From CAYPGJ01 sp964638515 (GTDB lineage: Bacteria > Planctomycetota > Phycisphaerae > Phycisphaerales > UBA1924), in contig CAZWZL010000014.1 of the NCBI GenBank assembly GCA_964638515.1, forward strand, positions 1 to 58,304: a DNA stretch of 58,304 nucleotides, in the 5' to 3' direction. Below the pieces are notes generated by a model. The model searched no databases. It saw only the letters and a list, made by a program, of their open reading frames with translations, and was not told the DNA's origin. A program made the position numbers and the translations under genes. Numbering within the stretch: the first letter of the stretch is position 1; the number at the start of each line of letters is the position of its first letter. Positions 1 to 7,229 of this stretch are shown one piece after another.

Positions 1-1
1 C

Positions 2-766
2 AACGGCGAGATGTACTTCGCCGGCAATCATCGACTCGCCGAGGAGCGGAAGGTTTGTTCACCGGAGGTGGAAGCGGCGTTAGCGAGTTTCGAGGTGCAG
101 GGCAAGACCACAGTCGTAGTCGCATCGGCCTCGCGCGTACTAGGGCTGATTGCCATCGCCGACACCCCTCGCGAGAACAGCGTCGAAGCTGTCCGCACGC
201 TGCACAATCTGGGGGTCAAGACGCTGATGCTCTCTGGCGACAACCAGACCACCGCATCTGCGATCGCCAAGGTCGTGGGTATCGACGAGGCGCGCGGCGA
301 CATGCTCCCTGAGGACAAACTCGCCGAGATTGAGCGGTTGCTCAAGGAGCACGGCGACGCCATCGGTATGGTCGGCGACGGCGTGAACGACGCGCCCGCG
401 CTCGCCAAGTCCACCATTGGCTTTGCGATGGGTGCGGCCGGCACCGATACCGCGCTCGAAACCGCCGACGTGGCTCTTATGCGGGACGACTTGCGCGGCG
501 TGCCCGAGTTCATCGCGCTCTCCCGTCGCACGGGCGCGATCCTGGCGCAGAACATCGCTTTCGCGATCGGCATCAAGTTGGTCTTCTTCGCTCTGACGGT
601 CGTAGGGCTCGCTACGATGTGGATGGCGGTCCTTGCGGACGTGGGGGCCACCCTCGCGGTAATCGCCAATGGAATGCGAATGCTACTTCGGGCTCCGGAA
701 CTCCCTGAGACTCGACCGACGCAATCGGCCGTCCCCGGGCATGGGTCTGCAGGGATCAGGGACTGA
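2..766 (+). CDS. Zn/Cd-type P1B ATPase, C-terminal fragment (cut by window edge)
   Basis: Only the last 254 or so codons are present; the frame is open to the window edge, so the true start lies upstream. The protein is an inner-membrane P-type ATPase that exports a heavy-metal cation using ATP. The nucleotide-binding part has the GNHRL segment near the start, a MLSGDNQTTA segment and the hinge motif GDGVNDAPAL, all standard for P1B ATPases. Two transmembrane helices follow: one has Lys in IGIKLVFF, the other has Asp in ADVGATLAV. That Lys/Asp pair is typical of the P1B-2 class (ZntA/CadA; Zn, Cd, Pb). The DKTGT phosphorylation site and the CPC metal site should lie outside the window. Metal specificity is inferred from the last two helices only. 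About 0.9 kb without a gene follows. Confidence 0.9.
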   Translation, partial: NGEMYFAGNHRLAEERKVCSPEVEAALASFEVQGKTTVVVASASRVLGLIAIADTPRENSVEAVRTLHNLGVKTLMLSGDNQTTASAIAKVVGIDEARGDMLPEDKLAEIERLLKEHGDAIGMVGDGVNDAPALAKSTIGFAMGAAGTDTALETADVALMRDDLRGVPEFIALSRRTGAILAQNIAFAIGIKLVFFALTVVGLATMWMAVLADVGATLAVIANGMRMLLRAPELPETRPTQSAVPGHGSAGIRD

Positions 767-1357
767 AGCAACGCGTGTACCTGCGGCCCTTTGATTGCTC
801 GAGCGAGGACTCACGACATCACATTGCGTTCTCTTTGAACAGGCCGTGTTGGCGCCCCGATACTACCCCATCGCGCCGCGCCGCCCGGCTGTAGCTCGGT
901 CGGGCGCACAGATTGTCGCAAGCGTCGTTAAATGTCCTACTAAGCGTCGTCCAAGTGTCCGGGGCTTGCGCCTGACGCGCATGCTCTTTTGAGCTCCGGT
1001 TAGGAGCTAAGGCTTGGACGATCGCGTCTGACCACTCGATCGGGGGCATGGATTTGGGGGCAGACATCTGGTTGCCCTGCGTCGATCGGCCATTCAGGAT
1101 CGCCTAAAAGGGATCGCAACGGGAGCCGGTCGGGGCGTTGTGAGCAGGTGCGCTCTCGGTGTACCTGCCGTCTGAGGCCCGACCTGGTGGTTGCGACCGG
1201 CCTGTGATAACGGGCCTCACCTGCGAATTGCGGCGTGAACGCCATGATTCTGGGCTTTGGGAGCAAGGTTGATCCCGCTAACCGGGCCGGGTTTCCGCCC
1301 GCTCGGTCCGGGCGTTGAATCCGGCCTTTGAACCCGTTCCCCTCGGGGAGTTTTCGC

Positions 1358-1381
1358 GGCCCGTCCCAAGTGGGGCGGGCC
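1358..1381. other. Perfect 10-bp GC hairpin
   Basis: GGCCCGTCCC (1358-1367), loop AAGT, then GGGGCGGGCC (1372-1381) pair over ten bases with one G-U. No good T-tract follows on either strand, so it is a poor intrinsic terminator. It may be part of a structured RNA or a protein-binding site. Confidence 0.5.
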
Positions 1382-1555
1382 GTGTCGTTTACGGCTCGGG
1401 TGCGACGATCGCCCCCGCTGGCGAGCCGTGGCGGGGGTTCGGCGCTCTCGGCTTTGGGGGAGAGGCGGAGGGGCCAGATCGGAACGGCCCTTCCGGGCGT
1501 CCGACCCGCCGAAACTCTCGCGCTCTCTGGTTGACGGGTCGCATGGGGTTAACGG

Positions 1556-1572
1556 GAGGGTTCCTCTCGGGG
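1556..1572. repeat. 17-bp direct repeat, left copy
   Basis: GAGGGTTCCTCTCGGGG is found here and again exactly at 2630-2646. The two copies bracket the small secreted-protein gene and its repeat-rich leader. A diverged version, GTTCCCCTCGGGGAG, is at 1336-1350. Confidence 0.7.
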
Positions 1573-1605
1573 GAGCCAAAGTCTGGACGGGGCCGAGTGG
1601 TGGAC

Positions 1606-1633
1606 TGAGCTAGCATGATTGAGCTAACATAGA
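1606..1633. repeat. 14-bp tandem duplication in a gene leader
   Basis: TGAGCTAGCATGAT is followed at once by TGAGCTAACATAGA; the first eleven bases match at ten positions. It lies about 70-95 bp upstream of the start at 1700 and could be an operator pair or replication slippage. Confidence 0.5.
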
Positions 1634-1648
1634 CATTGGTACAAACAT

Positions 1649-1682
1649 TGGGGAAGGCCACGTCGTGGGGAAGGTCACGTCA
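1649..1682. repeat. 17-bp tandem duplication just upstream of a start codon
   Basis: TGGGGAAGGCCACGTCG and TGGGGAAGGTCACGTCA lie head to tail and differ at two positions. The second copy ends 17 bp before the ATG at 1700. If the gene is transcribed through it, the repeat is in the 5' leader. Confidence 0.6.
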
Positions 1683-1699
1683 ACAAAATGGAGAAAAGT

Positions 1700-2323
1700 A
1701 TGAGGAGTACGCGACTTGCTGGTTCGGTGATCGCATGTGGTGCGTTGTATGGAGTCATCGCCTCCGCGCAAGGGGCAATCATCCACTTCACCAATCCCGC
1801 ACCCGGCCAGCCGGGGCATCACGACTGGCACTTTGAGCAGGTGGAAGGATGGCAAAGCTGGCTGGACATCACAAAATCCGCCAGCGAACAGTCCAACACG
1901 AGCAACCTGAATTCGATCAGTCAGCAGCGGCATGGGTATGGCAATATCCACCAGGATGGGGCTGCGATTATTGCATGGGTGTTTGCCGGATCAGAACCTC
2001 CGCAAACTACTGCGCTTTCATACGGCCAGCCGGTCGCGAACCCGCGCGACGGAGGTGAGTTCTCGGGATGGGCTGTGCATGCGGGCTCGCCATTCTCGTC
2101 CGAATTTGCCGAAGGGATGCATCTTTACATAGGCGTACGAATTTTGGGCGGCAGTCGAGGGTGGATCGAGGTCGTGAGAACTGGCATGAATTTCACAGCA
2201 TACGCTTGGGCCTACGAAACCGAACCTGGCGTGCCGATCTACGCAGGCCAAATCCCCGCGCCGGGGGCGCTCGCGCTGTTTGCGATCAGCGCATTCATAT
2301 CACCATCCAGAAGAAGGGCATGA
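1700..2323 (+). CDS. Small secreted protein with PEP-CTERM-like sorting tail
   Basis: Function unknown. The protein has an N-terminal signal peptide (MRSTRLAGSVIACG, hydrophobic to about residue 25) and a C-terminal tripartite tail: the motif PAPG, a hydrophobic helix (ALALFAISAFI) and a basic end (SRRRA). This is the layout of PEP-CTERM proteins, which are exported and processed by an exosortase; here the PEP is replaced by PAP. The central 170 residues match no family I recognise. I chose the ATG at 1700 because GGAG lies six bases before it; an in-frame ATG at 1688 would add four residues. The gene and leader are visibly lower in GC than the neighbours and are bracketed by a 17-bp direct repeat, which suggests acquisition from elsewhere. 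Confidence 0.75.
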   Translation: MRSTRLAGSVIACGALYGVIASAQGAIIHFTNPAPGQPGHHDWHFEQVEGWQSWLDITKSASEQSNTSNLNSISQQRHGYGNIHQDGAAIIAWVFAGSEPPQTTALSYGQPVANPRDGGEFSGWAVHAGSPFSSEFAEGMHLYIGVRILGGSRGWIEVVRTGMNFTAYAWAYETEPGVPIYAGQIPAPGALALFAISAFISPSRRRA

Positions 2324-2650
2324 AAGGCTCAACGTCTGCATTTCTCGCCCTTGGGTAGGTGCTCGATCTCCTTAGACACACGCGTCCCGTACAAGAACTC
2401 CGTTACTCATTCCGGCTGTAGTCTCATGGCCGTTGGATCATGCAGCCTTCCGGTAGTAGTGCTCAGAACCCCGCCGCGCAGGTGTTCGCCGATGGGACGG
2501 GACACGCCCGGTGGTCCTCGTCCATAGCGGCGGGTTGAACTCAACATGCGCGCCGTACTTTTTTGCATGGCACCCGCAGTTGAATCCGAACTGCCTCCAA
2601 GGTCCCGCTGACTCACCAAACGTTCCGAAGAGGGTTCCTCTCGGGGAAAT
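2324..2650. other. Intergenic stretch, nothing recognised
   Basis: No gene, terminator or RNA was recognised. It contains only the right copy of the 17-bp repeat (2630-2646), immediately before the TTG start of the GIY-YIG gene. Confidence 0.5.
2630..2646. repeat. 17-bp direct repeat, right copy
   Basis: Exact second copy of the repeat at 1556-1572, 1,074 bp away. It ends four bases before the TTG start of the GIY-YIG gene, so its G-rich end may also serve as a weak ribosome site. Confidence 0.7.
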
Positions 2651-2929
2651 TTGGCGTTCTTCGTGTACGTGCTGCGGAGCGAATCGTCCGGCCGCCGCTA
2701 TGTGGGGCAGACAGAGGAGCTCGAGCGGCGCATCGCCGAGCACAACTGCCGGGAGCACAATCCGCGGAAGTTCACGAGCCGCAACGTGGGCCCGTGGATC
2801 CTTGCGCACCACGAGGTCTTCGAGACGTGGGCGGAAGCCATGGCCAGGGAGAACTGGCTGAAGTCGGGTTTGGGCAGGGCGTGGCTCGACGAGCTCCTCG
2901 GTAGAGCGAGTCCGCCGCGGGCGGATTAA
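2651..2929 (+). CDS. Small GIY-YIG endonuclease-like protein
   Basis: A 92-residue single-domain protein of the UvrC N-terminal/GIY-YIG superfamily, which cut DNA with one metal ion. The core VYVLRSESSGRRYVGQT (about residues 5-21) carries the two short motifs as VYV and YVG, followed by the conserved ELERRIAEHN helix. The size suits the free-standing GIY-YIG group, whose cellular role is mostly unknown. The start is TTG; no in-frame ATG precedes the conserved core. The last dozen codons (ELLGRASPPRAD) and the TAA stop are not part of the nuclease fold: they read through a decayed tRNA-Asn, and the stop lies in the former anticodon loop. Whether the gene is expressed is uncertain. Confidence 0.75.
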   Translation: MAFFVYVLRSESSGRRYVGQTEELERRIAEHNCREHNPRKFTSRNVGPWILAHHEVFETWAEAMARENWLKSGLGRAWLDELLGRASPPRAD

Positions 2930-2967
2930 CCGCTCGGTTGTAGGTTCGAGTTCTAGTCGGGGAGTTC
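2891..2967 (+). pseudogene. Decayed tRNA-Asn-like sequence overlapping the end of the GIY-YIG gene
   Basis: A D-arm is intact (GCTC 2893-2896, loop with GGTA, GAGC 2904-2907). The T-arm is mostly intact (GTAGG, loop TTCGAGT, TCTAG, 2940-2956) and is followed by TCGGGGAG, like the 3' acceptor strand of tRNA-Asn. The anticodon arm is broken: stem GGCGG/CCGCT (2920-2934) encloses only ATTAA where tRNA-Asn has CTGTTAA. There are 12 bases, not one, between the D-arm and the anticodon stem. No matching 5' acceptor strand is present and there is no CCA. It is therefore a remnant and very unlikely to work as a tRNA. Such 3' tRNA ends are common chromosomal attachment sites. Confidence 0.6.
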
Positions 2968-2983
2968 GGGGCTCTCGTCGGAG

Positions 2984-3000
2984 AAGGCGGGGGCCTTTTT
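2984..3000 (+). terminator. Small hairpin plus T-run after the tRNA remnant
   Basis: AAGGC, loop GGGG, GCCTT, continuing into TTT (T-run 2996-3000). The stem is only five base pairs, so termination would be weak. It probably belonged to the ancestral tRNA gene. Confidence 0.4.
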
Positions 3001-3172
3001 CGTTGTGACGCCTGTGCTTTGCAGGACCGCCAAGCCGGGCGCATCGGCGCTCGTCGCGATTCGCGCCTCGCTCGTGCGGGGGGGCCACGCTCGGCGCGGC
3101 TGAGAGCCATTACCCGACGCACTCGAATCGGGCGTGACCCCGCTCGGCGCCCGTGCGGCGTGGGAAAGACAC

Positions 3173-4660
3173 CTACGCGGGTCCGCACACCGTTCCGAAG
3201 AACGACAGCACCAAGTTCAGGTCGAGAAAGTCCACCGTGCCGTCGGCGTGGACATCGCCCGCGATGGTCCCGGGATAGCCGGTGCGTCCGAAGTCGCTCA
3301 GGACAATGTTGAGGTCCAGAAAGTCGACGACGAAGTCGCCGTTGGCGTCACCGGGGCAGAACGGGGGCGGCGGACCTCGATCGCGCACGAAGGTGTCGTA
3401 CACGTTGTTGGTGTCCCCAGGCACGAGATTTGTGGCGTCGCTCGCAAACGCGACGTAGCGGCCGTCGGGGGTGATGCACGGCAGAACCGACCAGCCATTT
3501 CCCTGTCCGCCTGCCGTGGTGACGCTCTCGCGGGTGGTTTGAGCGAGTTGTCGGTCGTGGACGAAGATGTCTTGCCTGGCGTTGGTGTCCCCCGCGACGA
3601 GATTGGTGGCCGAGCTATGGAACGCCACCCATCGGCCGTCGGCGGAGATCGATGCGAAAAAGGACCCGCCGTTTGCCTGAGTTCCGGTGGTGGAGACACT
3701 CACGCGGGCGGTGAGTCCGGTTTGTCGGTCGTGGACAAAGAGGTCGTCCGCGCCGTTGGTATCCCCCGGGATCAGATTTGAAGCAACGCTGCGAAAGCTC
3801 ACGAATCGACCGTCGGCAGAGATGGAGGGGCTGGAGGAGTGATTACTCGCCTGCGCTCCTGTCGACGCGACACTGACGCGCGAGGTTTGCGTCGTTTGCC
3901 GGTCGTGGACGAACACGTCCCAGGAATTGTTTGTATCGCCTGGGACCAGATTGTTTGAGGCGCTGAAGAACGCTACGAGTCCCCCTTCGGCGGAGATTGA
4001 TGGGCTCTGCGAAAACATGTTTCCCTGCGCCCCAGTGGAGGCGACGCTCACGCGCGTGGTGACGCCCGTTTGCCGGTCGTGGACGAACACGTCATCCTTG
4101 CCGTTGGTATCCCCGACGACGAGATTCGAGGCGAGTCCGGAGAATGCCACGAACCGGCCATCGGCGGAGATCGACGGTCCGCCCGAGAAGTCATTGGCTT
4201 GATTGCCTCCCGATGAAACGCTCACGCGCGTGGTCTGTCCCGTCTGGCGGTCGTGAACAAAGACGTCGGGTACGTTGTTCGTGTCCCCCGTGACAAGGTT
4301 CGAGGCATAGCTGCTGAACGCCACGAACCGGCCGTCGGCGGAAATGGCCGGAGCCTCCGACCGGCTGTCTCCCTGCTCCCCCATGGAGGAGATGCTGACA
4401 CGAGTGGTTTGTCCAGTCTCGCGGTTGCGGACGAAGACGTCGAAGGATGCGTTGGTGTCCCCCGCCACGAGATTGGCGGCATCGCTCTCAAACGCCACAA
4501 GCCGGCCGTCGGCCGAGATCGCCGGCCGTTGCGATGACAAGCCATTGGCTTGGGCTCCGGCCGACGACACGCTCACCCGAGTGGTCGTTTGGGCCGCGGC
4601 TGAAAACGAAAGAGCCGCCCATCCAACGAACGCGTGAAGAATCAGGCAGACACGTTGCAT
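3173..4660 (-). CDS. Secreted PD40/TolB-like repeat protein with C-terminal dockerin
   Basis: A 495-residue exported protein. A signal peptide ends near residue 23 (SFSAAAQT). Seven repeats of about 57 residues follow, each with a SADGRxVAFxSxAxNLVxGDTN core; this is the PD40/TolB-type beta-propeller blade motif, so a seven-bladed propeller is likely. The last 65 residues form a paired dockerin-like domain: GDANGDFVVDFLDLN and DVHADGTVDFLDLN, each followed by a VLSxFG helix. Each loop has the Asp/Asn pattern of a calcium-binding EF-hand. Cysteines flank the domain (FCPGDAN and TVCGPA) and may form a disulfide. Ligand and role are unknown. AAGGTGG lies nine bases before the ATG. The gene is divergent from a shorter relative at 4840. 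Confidence 0.85.
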   Translation of the reverse strand: MQRVCLILHAFVGWAALSFSAAAQTTTRVSVSSAGAQANGLSSQRPAISADGRLVAFESDAANLVAGDTNASFDVFVRNRETGQTTRVSISSMGEQGDSRSEAPAISADGRFVAFSSYASNLVTGDTNNVPDVFVHDRQTGQTTRVSVSSGGNQANDFSGGPSISADGRFVAFSGLASNLVVGDTNGKDDVFVHDRQTGVTTRVSVASTGAQGNMFSQSPSISAEGGLVAFFSASNNLVPGDTNNSWDVFVHDRQTTQTSRVSVASTGAQASNHSSSPSISADGRFVSFRSVASNLIPGDTNGADDLFVHDRQTGLTARVSVSTTGTQANGGSFFASISADGRWVAFHSSATNLVAGDTNARQDIFVHDRQLAQTTRESVTTAGGQGNGWSVLPCITPDGRYVAFASDATNLVPGDTNNVYDTFVRDRGPPPPFCPGDANGDFVVDFLDLNIVLSDFGRTGYPGTIAGDVHADGTVDFLDLNLVLSFFGTVCGPA

Positions 4661-4683
4661 TGGTAAATGCCACCTTTACCGGC

Positions 4684-4712
4684 ATTGTCGCCGCTCGACA
4701 GGCTGCGAGCAA
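4684..4712 (-). promoter_or_regulatory. Possible promoter of the seven-repeat PD40 gene
   Basis: On the minus strand TTGCTC (4712-4707), a 17-bp spacer and GACAAT (4689-4684) lie about 25 bp before the ATG at 4660. The match to the housekeeping sigma consensus is modest (3/6 and 4/6) and the leader would be short. Confidence 0.3.
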
Positions 4713-4839
4713 GACATTTTAAGCGTAGGCGTTCTGGGCCGCCCGATGGGCGATTTCGGGCGCTCGCCGGGGCGATTGAGTGATTGCGCTTGGGGCGCCA
4801 CCGCGTCGATGCTACTGTGGTACGCACGGTGTTTCCGCC

Positions 4840-5622
4840 ATGCGCCAGAATTCTTGTGTCATCGTGCTTTCGATGGCCGGTGTATCGAATCCGGCTTTTG
4901 CTCAGGTGACGACGCGCGTGAGCCTCTCGACCGCGGGGGTCGAGGGAAACGGCAACTTGCACTCCCCGGTGGTCTCGGCCGACGGCCGGCTTGTGGCGTT
5001 TGAGAGCGATGCCGCCGATCTCGTGGCGTTCCGCCGCTTCTCGTCGAACCTGGTCCCCGGGGACACGAACGGCTTCGTCGACGTGTTCGTGCGCGACCAT
5101 CAGGCGGGCCTGACGACGCGCGTCAGTCTCTCAACGGCGGGCGCCCAGGGGAACAACGCCTCGCACACGCCGTCGAATTCCGCGAACGGTCGGTTCGTAA
5201 CATTCGAGAGCAATGCTTCCACGCTCGTCGCGGACGACACCAACACCGCTCGTGATGTGTTCGTTCACGATGTGCTCACGGCGAGAACGATGCGCGTGAG
5301 CGTGTCCTCATCGGGGGCACAGGGCAATGGCGGATCGGATTCATCTTCGATCACGGTTGATGGGGGGCGAATCGCGTTCGAGAGCAGCGCTTCAAACCTC
5401 GTGACCGGCGATACGAACAGCGTGGACGATGTGTTCGTGCGGGATTGGCGATGTCCCGGCGATGCCAACGGTGATGGCGTGGTGGATTTCATCGATCTGA
5501 ACCATGTCCTCACCGACTTCGGCATGATCGGAGCCGGGCTCCTCGGGGATCTTGATGGGGACGGCGACTGCGACTTCGTCGATTTGAATCTTGTGCTCGC
5601 CCATTTCGGCGTGTCCTGCTAG
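4840..5622 (+). CDS. Secreted PD40-repeat protein with dockerin, shortened paralogue
   Basis: About 260 residues, a close relative of the divergent gene at 3173-4660. The ATG at 4840 is chosen because it gives a proper signal peptide (ending near NPAFAQ); the frame is open further upstream. Only three PD40-like repeats are present instead of seven. The first is a hybrid: the core SADGRLVAFESDAADLVA jumps to FRRFSSNLVPGDTN, as if one unit had been lost by recombination between repeated LVA codons. Three blades cannot close a propeller alone, so the protein may be non-functional or may oligomerise. It ends in a paired dockerin-like domain (GDANGDGVVDFIDLN, GDLDGDGDCDFVDLN) flanked by Cys (RCPGDAN, final GVSC). 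Confidence 0.8.
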   Translation: MRQNSCVIVLSMAGVSNPAFAQVTTRVSLSTAGVEGNGNLHSPVVSADGRLVAFESDAADLVAFRRFSSNLVPGDTNGFVDVFVRDHQAGLTTRVSLSTAGAQGNNASHTPSNSANGRFVTFESNASTLVADDTNTARDVFVHDVLTARTMRVSVSSSGAQGNGGSDSSSITVDGGRIAFESSASNLVTGDTNSVDDVFVRDWRCPGDANGDGVVDFIDLNHVLTDFGMIGAGLLGDLDGDGDCDFVDLNLVLAHFGVSC

Positions 5623-5860
5623 GCCGAGGCGCGATCACCAAGCGATGACGATGGGGCGGTTTCGTCGGGAGGAGCTACCGATGCGAGTGGGGTGGGGTGT
5701 CGAGCGCGTGGAGGCCGGGAGCTGGTCGGCCGACGGCGACGGGCCGCGGGGGTCATCCCGGGTCGGGGGACCACCGCGCGGCGTCGCGGACTCAGGGATA
5801 CGCTGACGCTCATCAGCCGAGGGTAGAGTGTCGCCATCGCCGCCAGGAAGAACGTGAACC

Positions 5861-7168
5861 GTGGGAGAGATCGCAACGCACAACACGCCGGACGCGACGC
5901 CCGAGGGCGCGTTGCGACAGAAGCCCGACGTCGGTGTGATCGGTGGGGGGGTGATTGGCCTGGCGTGCGCGGTGGAGTTGGCGCGGCGCGGGAAGCGCGT
6001 AGTCGTGCTGGAGCGGGGGACGGTGGGCTGCGGCGCATCGCACGGCAACGCGGGGCTTCTGACGCCCTCACTGGCCACGCCTCTGGCCCAGCCGGGATAC
6101 GCGATCAAGGCGATCCGGTGGATGTTGGACCCGGAGAGCCCGTTCTACGTCCGGCCGTCGCTCGACCCGTCGACGCTGCGCTGGCTCGCCGTGTTCATGC
6201 TCTCGAGCCGACGCTCGCGTTTCAGCGCAAACACTCCGGCGATGGTCGAGCTGTGCCGGTGGAGCGTGGACGCCTGGGAGTCGCTGGCGCGTTCGGGCGG
6301 GCCCTCGTTCGAGTACGCCCGACAGGGGCTGCTGCTGTTGCTGGAGACGACCTCCGGGATGACGGCGGCGAGACGCTCGGCGGAGTTCACGGAGCAACTC
6401 GGCGTGCCGTGGGAGCATTGGGACGCTGATCGGGTGCGGCGGGAGGAGCCGTGCGTGACCGGCCCGATTGTGGGAGCGGTTCACTTTCCGGAAGACGCGC
6501 ACTGCGAGCCGCGGCTCGCGGTGCGGCGGCTTCGCGCGGAGGCGGAGCGTCTGGGCGTGCGCGTCATCGAGGGTTGCGCGGTGACGGGTGCGCGTGTCGA
6601 ACGGGGCGCGGTGCGAGCTCTGGAGACCGAGCGCGGGCCGATGGAGGCGGGTGAGTTTGTGCTGAGCGCGGGGTTCTGGTCGGGAGCGCTGGGGCGCACG
6701 CTGGGGCTGCGGATCCCGATGCGGGCGGGCAAGGGGTACTCGCTGCAGTTTGCGCGGGGCGAGCGGCACCCGTCGCGCCCGATGTATCTCGCGGAGCGGA
6801 AGGTGGTGGTGACGCCGCACGAGGATCGTCTGCGGCTTGCGGGCACGCTGGAGGTGGTGGGGGACGATCTATCGATCAACGCGCGGCGTGTCGGTGCGAT
6901 CGAGCGCGCGGCACGGTCCATTCTGGAGCTGTCCGAGCAGAGGGCGGAACCCGACGCGTGGGCGGGATTGCGCCCCTGCCTTGCTGACGGCATGCCCGCG
7001 ATCGGGCGCGCGCCGGGCAGGTCGAACCTGTGGCTGGCGATCGGGCATCAGATGACGGGCCTCAAGAGCGCGCCCGCGACGGGCAGATTGCTCGCAGAAC
7101 TGATGAACGGCGAGAAGCCCTCGTTCGACCCGAGGCCGTTCGAGCCGGCGCGGTGTTGCGCGGGTTGA
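5861..7168 (+). CDS. DadA-like FAD-dependent amino-acid dehydrogenase/oxidase
   Basis: A 435-residue flavoprotein of the DAO superfamily, closest in layout to D-amino-acid dehydrogenase (DadA), which oxidatively deaminates amino acids and passes electrons to the membrane chain. The FAD-binding Rossmann motif is GVIGGGVIGLACAVEL (residues 25-40), followed by the LERG segment and CGASHGNAG. The C-terminal GLRPCLADGMPAIG and GHQMTGLKSAPATG match the second FAD-contacting part of the family. Length is typical. The start is GTG with an AGGAAG-like element upstream. Substrate (D-amino acid, glycine, proline or other) cannot be read from sequence. It stands alone, with no racemase beside it. Confidence 0.8.
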   Translation: MGEIATHNTPDATPEGALRQKPDVGVIGGGVIGLACAVELARRGKRVVVLERGTVGCGASHGNAGLLTPSLATPLAQPGYAIKAIRWMLDPESPFYVRPSLDPSTLRWLAVFMLSSRRSRFSANTPAMVELCRWSVDAWESLARSGGPSFEYARQGLLLLLETTSGMTAARRSAEFTEQLGVPWEHWDADRVRREEPCVTGPIVGAVHFPEDAHCEPRLAVRRLRAEAERLGVRVIEGCAVTGARVERGAVRALETERGPMEAGEFVLSAGFWSGALGRTLGLRIPMRAGKGYSLQFARGERHPSRPMYLAERKVVVTPHEDRLRLAGTLEVVGDDLSINARRVGAIERAARSILELSEQRAEPDAWAGLRPCLADGMPAIGRAPGRSNLWLAIGHQMTGLKSAPATGRLLAELMNGEKPSFDPRPFEPARCCAG

Positions 7169-7229
7169 CAAAACCTCGCGCGACTCGACGTTCGGATTCG
7201 CCAGCGAGCAACGAGCGACGACCGGTTTC

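Larger units (their letters stand above)
767..1699. other. Long non-coding stretch with GC hairpins and short repeats
   Basis: No convincing gene was found on either strand; the short open frames here lack ribosome sites and family features. From about 1258 to 1600 the DNA is unusually rich in inverted repeats, including the 10-bp hairpin at 1358-1381 and the C4/G4 palindrome within 1336-1350. It shows none of the conserved cores I know for RNase P RNA, tmRNA, SRP RNA or 6S RNA. Two tandem duplications (1606-1633 and 1649-1682) sit in the leader of the next gene. An unrecognised structured RNA or the remains of a mobile element are both possible. Confidence 0.5.

Noticed and set aside
819..1067. 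Short minus-strand frame (82 codons) in the gene-poor region, considered as an integrase remnant
   Set aside because: No catalytic Arg/His/Tyr motif and no ribosome site; the resemblance was only impressionistic.
767..1688. Integron-type recombination sites around the small secreted-protein gene
   Set aside because: GTTAAAT and similar heptamers occur, but no paired RYYYAAC/GTTRRRY core in inverted arrangement was found.
2891..2967. A functional tRNA-Asn gene
   Set aside because: Anticodon loop shortened to five bases, 12 bases between D-arm and anticodon stem, no 5' acceptor strand.
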